DNA of 54,643 bases from the NCBI GenBank assembly GCA_017536695.1, contig JAFXGX010000008.1:1-54643 (forward strand). The letters are read 5' to 3'. The position numbers and the translations under genes were made by a program. The notes below the pieces were generated by a model. It was not told the origin of the DNA and did no database searches. It worked only from the letters and a program-made list of their open reading frames with translations. Source of the stretch: Bacteroidaceae bacterium. GTDB lineage: Bacteria; Bacteroidota; Bacteroidia; Bacteroidales; Bacteroidaceae. Shown piece by piece: positions 36,348 to 44,441 of this stretch (positions are counted from its first letter, which is position 1; each line of letters starts with the position of its first letter).

Positions 36348-37451
36348 TTATACGTTAAAGAGGAAGTGCATGATGTCACCGTCCTGAACAACATATTCCT
36401 TGCCTTCTACACCCATCTTTCCGGCCTCTTTAACGGCTGCCTCCGAGCCATAGGCAATGTAGTCATCGTATTTTATAACCTCGGCGCGGATGAAACCTTT
36501 CTCAAAGTCAGTGTGTATTACTCCGGCGCACTGCGGTGCCTTCCAGCCCTTGCGGAATGTCCATGCCTTAACTTCCATTTCGCCGGCTGTGATGAATGTC
36601 TGAAGGTTCAGCAGGGTGTATATTGCCTTGATAAGGCGGTCGCAACCCGACTCCTTCAGTCCCATGTCCTCAAGGAACATCTGCTTCTCTTCATAACTTT
36701 CGAGTTCGGCAATGTCGGCTTCGGTCTGTGCCGATATAATCAGCAACTGTGCATTCTCGTCCTTGATTGCTTCGCGCACAGCCTCTACATACTTGTTGCC
36801 GCTTGCAGCCGATGTATCATCTACGTTGCATACATAGAGTACAGGCTTCGATGTGAGCAGAAAAAGGTTCTTTGCAACCTGTTGCTCATCCTCGGTCTCA
36901 AAAACCACTGTACGGGCCGATTTTCCCGCTTCCAGGGCCTCTTTGTACTGCATGAGTACATCGTATTCCAACTTGGCCTGCTTGTCGCCGCCCACGCGTG
37001 CCTGTTTCTCGACACGCTTTATGCGGTTCTCTATTGTCTCAAGGTCCTTGAACTGCAACTCAAGGTCAATGATTTCCTTGTCGCGTACAGGGTTCACAGA
37101 GCCGTCAACATGTACAATGTTGTCATTGTCGAAACAGCGCAGAACGTGTATGATTGCATCGGTCTCGCGTATGTTTCCGAGGAACTGGTTGCCGAGACCC
37201 TCGCCCTTGCTCGCACCCTTTACAAGGCCTGCGATGTCAACGATGTCGCATGTTGCTGGAACAATGCGTCCCGGGTGTACCAGTTCGGCGAGCTTGTTCA
37301 GTCGCTCATCGGGTACGGTAATCTGTCCCAGCTGCGCGTCGATGGTGCAGAAAGGGAAGTTTGCTGCCTGTGCCTTTGCACTTGACAGACAGTTGAAAAG
37401 TGTCGATTTTCCTACGTTGGGCAAGCCAACGATACCTGCTTTCAAAGCCAT
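36348..37451 (-). CDS. ychF: YchF (OLA1-type) P-loop ATPase
   Basis: 367 residues. P-loop GLPNVGKSTLFNCLSS, the G3 region DIVDIAGLVKGASKGEGLGN, a G4-type NVDDTS in place of NKxD (consistent with ATP preference in this family), a coiled-coil insertion, and the C-terminal TGS domain ending KEYVVQDGDIMHFLFNV. It is a ribosome-associated cytoplasmic ATPase linked to stress response. It is the right-hand host neighbour of the integrative element; the element sits beyond its terminator and does not interrupt it. Confidence 0.96.
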   Translation of the reverse strand: MALKAGIVGLPNVGKSTLFNCLSSAKAQAANFPFCTIDAQLGQITVPDERLNKLAELVHPGRIVPATCDIVDIAGLVKGASKGEGLGNQFLGNIRETDAIIHVLRCFDNDNIVHVDGSVNPVRDKEIIDLELQFKDLETIENRIKRVEKQARVGGDKQAKLEYDVLMQYKEALEAGKSARTVVFETEDEQQVAKNLFLLTSKPVLYVCNVDDTSAASGNKYVEAVREAIKDENAQLLIISAQTEADIAELESYEEKQMFLEDMGLKESGCDRLIKAIYTLLNLQTFITAGEMEVKAWTFRKGWKAPQCAGVIHTDFEKGFIRAEVIKYDDYIAYGSEAAVKEAGKMGVEGKEYVVQDGDIMHFLFNV

Positions 37452-37492
37452 AGATATTTATTTTTATATTAGTCTTACTTATAATTTGACCG

Positions 37493-37500
37493 CGAAGATA
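37493..37500 (-). promoter_or_regulatory. Candidate -7 element of ychF
   Basis: TATCTTCG on the minus strand, 41 bp before the start, the same octamer as upstream of mutS and the metallophosphoesterase. Confidence 0.4.
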
Positions 37501-37551
37501 GTGAATAATTTCGGTACTGCGAAATATGGCAAGGCTTTGTGTTCTCTCAGC

Positions 37552-38631
37552 TCATTCCCTATTGATGCCTAAAATTCTTGAAATTCTGGGGAAATGATGT
37601 CTGGCAACCGTGTCAATAACGGCCGCAAGCGCAACTATTGCCAAAATTGTGGTGATGTATATTGCAAGCAATGCAGCAGGGTTGCCATTGTGAGGAACAT
37701 GGTAATAGAGTGTTTTTATTATGGGTCCTACAACTATGCCATGCAAGGCGTACAGGACGAAGCATAACCTTGTGAGCCTTGGGGTAGGGGAGAGTTTGTT
37801 TTTCCTGAAAAGCACAGATACTATGTAGAAAGTAGCGGTTATCTTTATTATGGCGGTTGCCATGTATGCAGCGTTGATATATGCAGAGCCTTCACTGATA
37901 TTGTCAAGTGCAAACTGGGAAGGGATGTATAATATTGACGTGACTATCCCTATGTAGTCAGGTATTCTTGAGATATCAATATTATGGATGGCCAGATATA
38001 CTCCAATAGAGAAGAATACAATTGATGTGTTGCTGAACCCTGGCGCCGGTATTGCTATGTCCATTGCGTTCATCAGTATCACGAAAGCAAGGAAGAGAAT
38101 TCCGGTTGTCTTTTTTCTGAGGAATATGTAAAACAGTGGCGATGCAAGTGAAACAACCATAAGGTCGCGTACATACCATAGCGGGCCGTCGGCCGGGTCT
38201 CCGCCTATGCGTGGCAAAAAACTCCAGTAGCCGCTAAGATAGTCTGAAACCGTATAGCTTTCACCCTCTATAATGCTGAATCTTACAAATAGTATTACTA
38301 TGGCAATGGTATTCCATGCCAGATAGGGAACCAGCAAGGAATGTACCCTGCGCTTATATTTGTATATGAAGAATGACTTGTCACGCGGTGCCTGTGACCT
38401 GAAGAACAGATATCCTGAAATAACGAAAAGTGCAGGGACTATTGCTGGCAGTGCTACTAGGTAGAGGTCGTTGAATATGAATATGAGCCAACTTGGCCAT
38501 TCCGGGAATGTCCCTTCCCAGGAGGCGATAAGGGCATACAGGTTGCAGTGTGTCAGTAGGACTCCCATAATCAATGGGAACCGCAACCAGGAAATTACAT
38601 CGGTCAGTCCAACGCCGTATGGTTGTTTCAT
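37552..38631 (-). CDS. Acyltransferase family 3 membrane protein
   Basis: 359 residues with about ten membrane helices. The N-terminus has TDVISWLRFPLIMGVLLTHC with the conserved helix-1 region and a His of this family (usually R..H). WYVRDLMVVSLASPLFYIF and YALHGIVVGPIIKTLYYHV follow. Family members O-acylate cell-surface glycans at the inner membrane; the acceptor here is unknown. It lies 60 bp downstream of polA on the same strand and may be co-transcribed. Confidence 0.85.
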   Translation of the reverse strand: MKQPYGVGLTDVISWLRFPLIMGVLLTHCNLYALIASWEGTFPEWPSWLIFIFNDLYLVALPAIVPALFVISGYLFFRSQAPRDKSFFIYKYKRRVHSLLVPYLAWNTIAIVILFVRFSIIEGESYTVSDYLSGYWSFLPRIGGDPADGPLWYVRDLMVVSLASPLFYIFLRKKTTGILFLAFVILMNAMDIAIPAPGFSNTSIVFFSIGVYLAIHNIDISRIPDYIGIVTSILYIPSQFALDNISEGSAYINAAYMATAIIKITATFYIVSVLFRKNKLSPTPRLTRLCFVLYALHGIVVGPIIKTLYYHVPHNGNPAALLAIYITTILAIVALAAVIDTVARHHFPRISRILGINRE

Positions 38632-38691
38632 ATTCCTTTCAATTCAATATATGCGATATCAGTGGGGCAGTCTATGGATAAAGTTGCTTTA

Positions 38692-41520
38692 TCAATGTGC
38701 CTCAAGCCAATTGTTTCCCCAACCATGCTCGGCAATGAGCGGTACGCTCATTGTAAAGGCATTCTGCATCTCCTCAAGGACCAATGCCTGCATCCTCTCT
38801 TTCTCCTGTGGAACGACATTGAAGTTCAATTCATCGTGTACCTGCAGAATCATTGTCGAGCGCATGCCTTCTGCTTTCATGCGGCGGTAGATATTTACCA
38901 TTGCTACCTTGATGATGTCAGCTGCGCTTCCCTGGATGGGGGCATTCACTGCATTCCGTTCGGCATATCCGCGCACCACGGCATTGTGCGAGTTTATGTC
39001 GGGCAGGTAGCGCTTGCGGTGGAATATGGTCTCAACGTATCCTTTTTCCTTTGCCTCTTGTTTACATTTTTCAATGTATTGCTGCACCCCGCTGTAGGTT
39101 GCAAAATAGTTCTCTATGAGCTCTTTTGCCTCGCGGCGGTCTACGTTCATCCTCTCGGCAAGCCCGAACACAGATATACCGTATATTATGCCGAAATTGG
39201 CTACCTTTGCTTTGCGACGCTCATCCTTTGTTACCTCTTCAATAGGTTTCTTGTAAACCTTTGCGGCTGTGGCTGCATGAATGTCGTACCCGCTGCGGAA
39301 GTCCTCAATCATGTTCTTATCCCCGCTCAGATGTGCCATAATGCGCAATTCTATCTGTGAATAGTCGGCCGAGAGGAACAGGCATCCCTCATCGGGAACG
39401 AATGCCTTGCGCACCTCCTTGCCGTCCTCATCGCGTATGGGAATGTTCTGCAGGTTGGGGTTGCTTGAACTCAGGCGGCCTGTAGCGGTCACTGTCTGAT
39501 TATACGATGTATGTATCTTCCCTGTTCTTGGGTTGACCAGTTCGGGCAGTGCATCGACATATGTGCTGAGCAGCTTCTTCAGTCCGCGGTATTGTAAAAT
39601 ATTTTTAACGATAGGGTGGCGGTTCTGCAACTGTGCGAGAACATCCTCTGATGTCACATATTGTCCTGTCTTTGTCTTCTTGGGCTTGTCGACAATCTTC
39701 AGTTTCCCGAACAGAATCTCACCCACCTGCTTCGGTGATGCTATGTTGAATGACTCCCCGGCAAGTGAATATATTTGTCCTTCAATCTCTGCAAGGCGTT
39801 TTGTGAATAGGGTAGAGGTCTCTTTCAGCGATGCGGTGTCTATGCGTGCACCGTTGCGCTCCATGTAGGCAAGTACAGGCACAAGCGGCATCTCAATGTT
39901 GTAGAAGAGTTCTTCTATTTTCTCTTTTTTGAGCTCCTGTTGCAGGATATTCTTCAGCTTGAGTGTGACATCGGCATCTTCGCAAGCGTAGTCGCATACA
40001 AGGGTGGGGGGGACGTCACGCATGTTCTTCTGTCCACGTCCTTTCTCGCCTATGAGTTCTTCAATCTTTATAGTTTCGTAATTGAGGTAAATTTCGGCAA
40101 GGTAGTCCATTCCGTGATAAAGCTCGGGTTGCAGAACATAATGAGCAATCATGGTGTCGAAAAGAGGACCTCTTACCTCAATGCCGTAATTGGCTAACAC
40201 TGTGATGTCATATTTCATGTTCTGTCCCACCTTTTCGCTCTCTTCATTTTCGAAGAGTTCTCTTAAAATCTGAAGTCTCCTTTCGGTTGCCTCTCTTTCG
40301 GCAGGCATGGGTATATAGAACGCTTCGTTCTCCTTTACCGAGAGGCTGATTCCCACCAATTCGGCATCAAGAGCGTTTGTGCTTGTGGTTTCTGTGTCAA
40401 AGCACACAGATTTGCAATTTTTTAAAGCAAAGACTAAAGAGGTAATATCTTCCTCTGTATCAATGAGTTTGTAGGTGTGATTGACCTCTTTTAACGTCAA
40501 ATGGCTCGATTTTTTTTCTTCGCCCGCATCTTCGGTCGGAAAAAAATCAAAGAGAGAGCCTTGAAGAGCCGTACTTTTCGGCTCTTTCTTCTCCTCCCGG
40601 GTCTGCATTGCGGTTTCCTCTTCGGCCGCATCAAAAAGTGACGGAGCGAGGTTTGTCTTTTTTACTCTCTCCTTTAGGGCGCGCAGTTCGTAGAAGTCGA
40701 GCAGTCGGGTAAGTTCTTCCTCGTTGGGCGCTTCTCTCTTCAAGGCTTCCATGTCAAGTTCGATGGGAACATCGGTCTTAATGGTAGCAAGGAATTTGCT
40801 GAAAATAATTTTCTCCCTGTTCTCCTCGACTTTTGTCTTGAGCGCTCCTTTCAGTTCGCCGGTGTTCTCGAGCAGATTCTCGATGCTGCCGAACTGGGCT
40901 ATGAGTTTCTGTGCCGTCTTCTCTCCGACGCCGGGGCATCCGGGTATGTTGTCGCTGGAGTCGCCCATGAGTCCAAGAAGGTCTATTACCTGCAGTGTCG
41001 ATTGTATGCCGAATTTCTCTTTTACCCTTTCAACACCCATAATCTCGAACTCCTTGTCGCCGTACTTGGGACGGTATATGAAAGTTGTCTCCGAAACCAG
41101 TTGTCCGTAGTCTTTATCCGGGGTCATCATATATGTAATAATTCCCCTTTTCTCCGCGGTTTTTGCCAATGTCCCTATGACGTCATCAGCCTCATACCCC
41201 GGAACCTCGAAAATGGGGATATTATAGGCCTTTATGAACTCTTTTATGACAGGTACCGATTCCCTGATTACCTCGGGTGTCTCTTCGCGCTGTGCCTTGT
41301 ACTGCTCATAGGCCTCGTGTCTGAAGGTGGGGCCTTTAGGGTCGAAGGCGATTCCGATGTGTGTGGGATTCTCCTTCTTGAGCACATCCTCAAGGGTGTT
41401 GATGAAACCGAGTATTGCCGACGTGTTGAACCCTTTTGAGTTTATTCTCGGGTTCTTGATGAAGGCATAATATGCACGGTATATGAGCGCGTAAGCGTCT
41501 AATAAAAACAGTTTCTCCAT
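38692..41520 (-). CDS. polA: DNA polymerase I
   Basis: 942 residues from the ATG at 41520 (MEKLFLLDAYALIYRAYYAF); the longer open frame upstream has no family match and is rejected. Residues 1-290 are the 5'-3' exonuclease/FEN domain (DSSDNIPGCPGVGEKTAQKL). Residues about 370-540 are the 3'-5' exonuclease, with CFDTETTSTNALDAELVG keeping the DxE metal site. Residues about 560-942 are the polymerase with FLSADYSQIELRIMAHLSG, RRKAKVANFGIIYGIS and LQVHDELNF. All three activities seem intact. It processes Okazaki fragments and fills repair gaps. Confidence 0.97.
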   Translation of the reverse strand: MEKLFLLDAYALIYRAYYAFIKNPRINSKGFNTSAILGFINTLEDVLKKENPTHIGIAFDPKGPTFRHEAYEQYKAQREETPEVIRESVPVIKEFIKAYNIPIFEVPGYEADDVIGTLAKTAEKRGIITYMMTPDKDYGQLVSETTFIYRPKYGDKEFEIMGVERVKEKFGIQSTLQVIDLLGLMGDSSDNIPGCPGVGEKTAQKLIAQFGSIENLLENTGELKGALKTKVEENREKIIFSKFLATIKTDVPIELDMEALKREAPNEEELTRLLDFYELRALKERVKKTNLAPSLFDAAEEETAMQTREEKKEPKSTALQGSLFDFFPTEDAGEEKKSSHLTLKEVNHTYKLIDTEEDITSLVFALKNCKSVCFDTETTSTNALDAELVGISLSVKENEAFYIPMPAEREATERRLQILRELFENEESEKVGQNMKYDITVLANYGIEVRGPLFDTMIAHYVLQPELYHGMDYLAEIYLNYETIKIEELIGEKGRGQKNMRDVPPTLVCDYACEDADVTLKLKNILQQELKKEKIEELFYNIEMPLVPVLAYMERNGARIDTASLKETSTLFTKRLAEIEGQIYSLAGESFNIASPKQVGEILFGKLKIVDKPKKTKTGQYVTSEDVLAQLQNRHPIVKNILQYRGLKKLLSTYVDALPELVNPRTGKIHTSYNQTVTATGRLSSSNPNLQNIPIRDEDGKEVRKAFVPDEGCLFLSADYSQIELRIMAHLSGDKNMIEDFRSGYDIHAATAAKVYKKPIEEVTKDERRKAKVANFGIIYGISVFGLAERMNVDRREAKELIENYFATYSGVQQYIEKCKQEAKEKGYVETIFHRKRYLPDINSHNAVVRGYAERNAVNAPIQGSAADIIKVAMVNIYRRMKAEGMRSTMILQVHDELNFNVVPQEKERMQALVLEEMQNAFTMSVPLIAEHGWGNNWLEAH

Positions 41521-41556
41521 TTTACAATTCATAAGTGAACGTAAAAATACATATTT

Positions 41557-41591
41557 TTTGCTTTCAAACATATTCTTTTTTATTACTTTTG
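41557..41591 (+). promoter_or_regulatory. Candidate promoter of the polyprenyl synthase gene
   Basis: TTTG at 41557-41560 and TACTTTTG at 41584-41591. The -7 element is exact; the 23-bp spacer is a little long. Confidence 0.5.
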
Positions 41592-41662
41592 TATAATATT
41601 CAGGGAATAGTGGCCGTTGGCCTGTTATTTCTACAGTATGTTTATTTTTCAACTTTCTTGAT

Positions 41663-42631
41663 ATGCTGAATACTATAACGAGACCAATAGAGAAGGAGAT
41701 GGCGATGTTCAACAGCTATTTCGAATCTCAGTTTAAAAGCGACTTGCCGTTGCTTGACTCGGCTTTGAGGTATGTCAACGAGGGTACAGGCAAGAAGATG
41801 CGTCCGATATTGCTGCTTCTTGTAGCCAAGTATCTTGGCAATTTAAATATCAAGATGCTGGCATCGGCGTCGGCAATGGAAATGTTGCATACGGCGAGCC
41901 TTCTCCATGATGATGTAATAGATGAGAGTGACAAACGCAGGGGGCGCCCGTCGGTAAATGTTGCCTACAACAACAGCATAGCGGTTCTTGTCGGTGACTA
42001 TATTCTGTCGCAGTCGCTCAATAATGCGGCCACTACACGTGACTACAGGATAGTGGAGGAACTTTCAATCCTCGGCAAGGCTCTTACACGCGGCGAGCTC
42101 ATGCAGCTCGACTTGCAGCGCAACGGCTCATACAGCGAGGAGAACTATATCAGCGTGATAAAGTACAAGACCGCCTCATTGTTTGTATGCTGTTGTGCAT
42201 GTGCAGTATATTCGGCCGATGCCGATACGGAGATGCTCGAAAGGTTCAAGAAATTCGGTGAAAACATCGGAATATGCTTCCAGATTAAGGATGACCTGTT
42301 CGATTATTATTCCAACGATGTAGGCAAGCCTACAGGCAGTGACATGCGTGAGGGAAAGATTACACTCCCGGCCTTGTATGTATTGGAGAACAGCAACAAC
42401 CCTATTTTGGAGCCTATCCGTGCGAAGCTCACGGCATCGCAGTTCCTCGATGAGAACGAGATAGGGCAGCTGATAAGGATTTCAATAGAGGAGGGTGGCA
42501 TCAGGTATGCCGAGAATATGATTGAACGCTATCGCTCCGAGGCTCTCGCACTGCTTCCCGATGATATTTCCGATGAGTTGAGAGAGGCTCTGACGGCGTA
42601 TATCGATTATGTCATCAAGCGCGACAAATAA
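41663..42631 (+). CDS. ispB: Polyprenyl diphosphate synthase
   Basis: 322 residues of the trans-isoprenyl synthase family. Both aspartate-rich motifs are present: LLHDDVIDESDKRRGRPS (first, about residue 85) and FQIKDDLFDYYSND (second, about residue 210), with GKKMRPILLLL upstream. It elongates farnesyl diphosphate with isopentenyl units, probably for the menaquinone side chain. The small residues before the first motif are compatible with long products, but chain length is not certain. It diverges from polA and converges on deoC across a palindromic terminator. Confidence 0.9.
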   Translation: MLNTITRPIEKEMAMFNSYFESQFKSDLPLLDSALRYVNEGTGKKMRPILLLLVAKYLGNLNIKMLASASAMEMLHTASLLHDDVIDESDKRRGRPSVNVAYNNSIAVLVGDYILSQSLNNAATTRDYRIVEELSILGKALTRGELMQLDLQRNGSYSEENYISVIKYKTASLFVCCCACAVYSADADTEMLERFKKFGENIGICFQIKDDLFDYYSNDVGKPTGSDMREGKITLPALYVLENSNNPILEPIRAKLTASQFLDENEIGQLIRISIEEGGIRYAENMIERYRSEALALLPDDISDELREALTAYIDYVIKRDK

Positions 42632-42641
42632 TTGACGTTAC

Positions 42642-42683
42642 ATATACATATAAAGGCGGCCATGGCCGCCTTTATATGTATAT
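42642..42683. terminator. 42-bp perfect palindrome between convergent genes
   Basis: A perfect palindrome centred at 42662/42663, half ATATACATATAAAGGCGGCCA. It lies 11 bp past ispB and 16 bp past deoC, so it can end both transcripts. Confidence 0.8.
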
Positions 42684-42698
42684 TATTATGCTTGTCTA

Positions 42699-43640
42699 TC
42701 AGAAGAATTTTGTCTCCTCGCCGACAATTTCGCTGAGGCAGAGGTTTGCCAGACGGCTTGTTCCGAGGCGGAAAAGCTCATTGGTCAGCCATTCCTCTCC
42801 TAACAGCTCTTTTACTATCGTGTAGTACACGAGTGCATCGTGGACGGTGTTAATGCCTCCGGCGGGCTTAAAACCGATTTTACGGCCTGTTTTCTGATAG
42901 TAATCCTTGATGGTGCTGCACATTACATAGGCGGCTTCTGGTGTCGCAGCCGGCGATTCCTTGCCGGTTGAGGTCTTTATGAAGTCTGCACCTGAATATA
43001 TCGATAGAATCGATGCTTTCCTGATATTCTCGGCGCTCTTCAGGGCTCCTGTTTCCAGGATGACCTTCAGGTGTTTCTCGCCGCATACGCTCTTGAGCTC
43101 CTGTATCTCATCACACACTCCTTCGTAGTCGCCGCTGAGGAACTTGCCTACGCTCAGTACGATGTCAATCTCTGTAGCGCCGTCGTGTATTGCCATGGCT
43201 GTCTCGGCAACCTTAATCTCCTGGAATGTCTGCGAAGAGGGGAATCCGCCCGATACGCATGCGATGCCTATATTCTCAACCTGCAGTGTCTCGTTGACAA
43301 TCTTTGCGAAGTTAGGATATACGCATATTGCCGCGACATTCTTCAGGTCGGGGTAGGTGTCATCGAACTCGTTTACCTTCTCTGTAAATGCCATTACGCT
43401 CTCCTCGCTGTCGGTGCATTTGAGGGTAGTGAGGTCTATGCAGTTGAAAAGGAACTTCTTTACCTCAAGGGTGTTGTTCTTTTCAACCTTCTCCTCTATC
43501 AGTCGCTTTACATTGGCTGCAACCTCTTCATCGCTCATTGTATTGCCATATTCGGCAATGACAAAATCATATTTGCTTTCCATGTCGGCGTTATGGTGGT
43601 GTTCACCATGGCCGCAGTTACAATTCTCGCTCATTGTCAT
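42699..43640 (-). CDS. deoC: Deoxyribose-phosphate aldolase
   Basis: 313 residues, longer at the N-terminus than many DeoC proteins because of a His/Cys-rich start (NCNCGHGEHHHNADME). The TIM-barrel core has CVSGGFPSSQTFQEIKVAE, GATEIDIVLSVGKFLSG, VILETGAL and the Schiff-base Lys in GADFIKTSTGK (about residue 228). It cleaves 2-deoxyribose-5-phosphate to acetaldehyde and glyceraldehyde-3-phosphate. The ATG overlaps the stop of the MazG-like gene (ATGA), so they are coupled. The CxC-H-rich start may bind a metal, or be removable since an ATG also lies at 43634. Confidence 0.93.
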   Translation of the reverse strand: MTMSENCNCGHGEHHHNADMESKYDFVIAEYGNTMSDEEVAANVKRLIEEKVEKNNTLEVKKFLFNCIDLTTLKCTDSEESVMAFTEKVNEFDDTYPDLKNVAAICVYPNFAKIVNETLQVENIGIACVSGGFPSSQTFQEIKVAETAMAIHDGATEIDIVLSVGKFLSGDYEGVCDEIQELKSVCGEKHLKVILETGALKSAENIRKASILSIYSGADFIKTSTGKESPAATPEAAYVMCSTIKDYYQKTGRKIGFKPAGGINTVHDALVYYTIVKELLGEEWLTNELFRLGTSRLANLCLSEIVGEETKFF

Positions 43641-43960
43641 ATAAGTTTTTTGTTGTTAATATGTCTCTCCTTGTCTCTCTTGGTCTTTTTATCGAGGTTC
43701 TTTTCAAGTGCCTCGGTAAGGTCTACGCCTGTCTGGTTGGCTATGCATATCAGTACCCATAGCACGTCGGCAAGCTCATCGCCGAGTTCTCTCTTCTCGC
43801 CTTCCTTGAACGATTGCTCTCCGTAGGTGCGTGCCATGATGCGCGCGACCTCACCCACCTCCTCGGTAAGGATTGCCATGTTGGTCATCTCGTTGAAGTA
43901 TCGCACTCCATACTCCTTTATCCACCTGTCGACGCGCTCTTGTGCTTCCTTTATGGTCAT
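43637..43960 (-). CDS. MazG-like nucleotide pyrophosphohydrolase
   Basis: 107 residues from the ATG at 43960 (MTIKEAQERVDRWIKEYG). The all-alpha NTP-pyrophosphohydrolase motif is clear: LTEEVGEVARIMARTYGE and KRELGDELADVLWVLICIAN, which supply the E-x-x-E and E-x-x-D metal ligands. It hydrolyses nucleoside triphosphates to monophosphates, possibly cleaning non-canonical ones. It sits between dtd and deoC with overlaps or minimal spacing, so it belongs to the same operon. Confidence 0.88.
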   Translation of the reverse strand: MTIKEAQERVDRWIKEYGVRYFNEMTNMAILTEEVGEVARIMARTYGEQSFKEGEKRELGDELADVLWVLICIANQTGVDLTEALEKNLDKKTKRDKERHINNKKLI

Positions 43961-43961
43961 G

Positions 43962-44414
43962 TCACTCTCTGTTCTTTGAGTCAATGAATATCGTTACCGG
44001 GCCGTCGTTGAGCAAATCGACCTTCATGTCTGCACCAAAAACACCCCTTTTGATCGGTTTGTTCATGGCAATCTCCATTTCGTTGCAGAACTGCTCGTAG
44101 AGCGGTACCGAAATGTCGGGCTTTGCAGCCTTGATGTATGACGGACGGTTGCCTTTTTTTGTGGACGCCATAAGGGTAAACTGGCTCACTGCGAGCACTT
44201 CGCCACCAGTCTCCTGCACCGAAAGGTTCATCACTCCGTTTTCATCGTCAAAAAGGCGTATATTTGATATTTTCTTTGTGAGCCACTCGATATCCTCTTT
44301 GCCGTCATCGTCGCATATGCCGACAAATACCAGCAGTCCTTTTCCAATCTCCGATACAAGCTCTCCGTCGACTGTTACCGATGCTCTCTTAACTCTCTGT
44401 ATAAGTACTCTCAT
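43962..44414 (-). CDS. dtd: D-aminoacyl-tRNA deacylase
   Basis: 150 residues from the ATG at 44414 (MRVLIQRVKRASVTVDGE). Family signatures: SQFTLMAST near residue 75 and the Gly-cisPro-type GNRPSYIKAAKPD (here G-N-R-P-S) that defines Dtd. It removes D-amino acids mis-attached to tRNA. The upstream -7 element at 44433-44440 gives it a possible own promoter inside the end of uvrC. It leads the small block dtd, MazG-like, deoC. Confidence 0.95.
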   Translation of the reverse strand: MRVLIQRVKRASVTVDGELVSEIGKGLLVFVGICDDDGKEDIEWLTKKISNIRLFDDENGVMNLSVQETGGEVLAVSQFTLMASTKKGNRPSYIKAAKPDISVPLYEQFCNEMEIAMNKPIKRGVFGADMKVDLLNDGPVTIFIDSKNRE

Positions 44415-44432
44415 AACGAACTTTGTATTGCG

Positions 44433-44440
44433 CAAAGATA
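44433..44440 (-). promoter_or_regulatory. Candidate -7 element of dtd
   Basis: TATCTTTG on the minus strand between the uvrC stop and dtd, an exact TAnnTTTG match. The -33 position falls within uvrC with no TTTG. Confidence 0.4.
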
Positions 44441-44441
44441 G

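Noticed and set aside
36366-37385. Long plus-strand frame opposite ychF
   Set aside because: It is the antisense shadow of the strongly conserved ychF gene, without family features.
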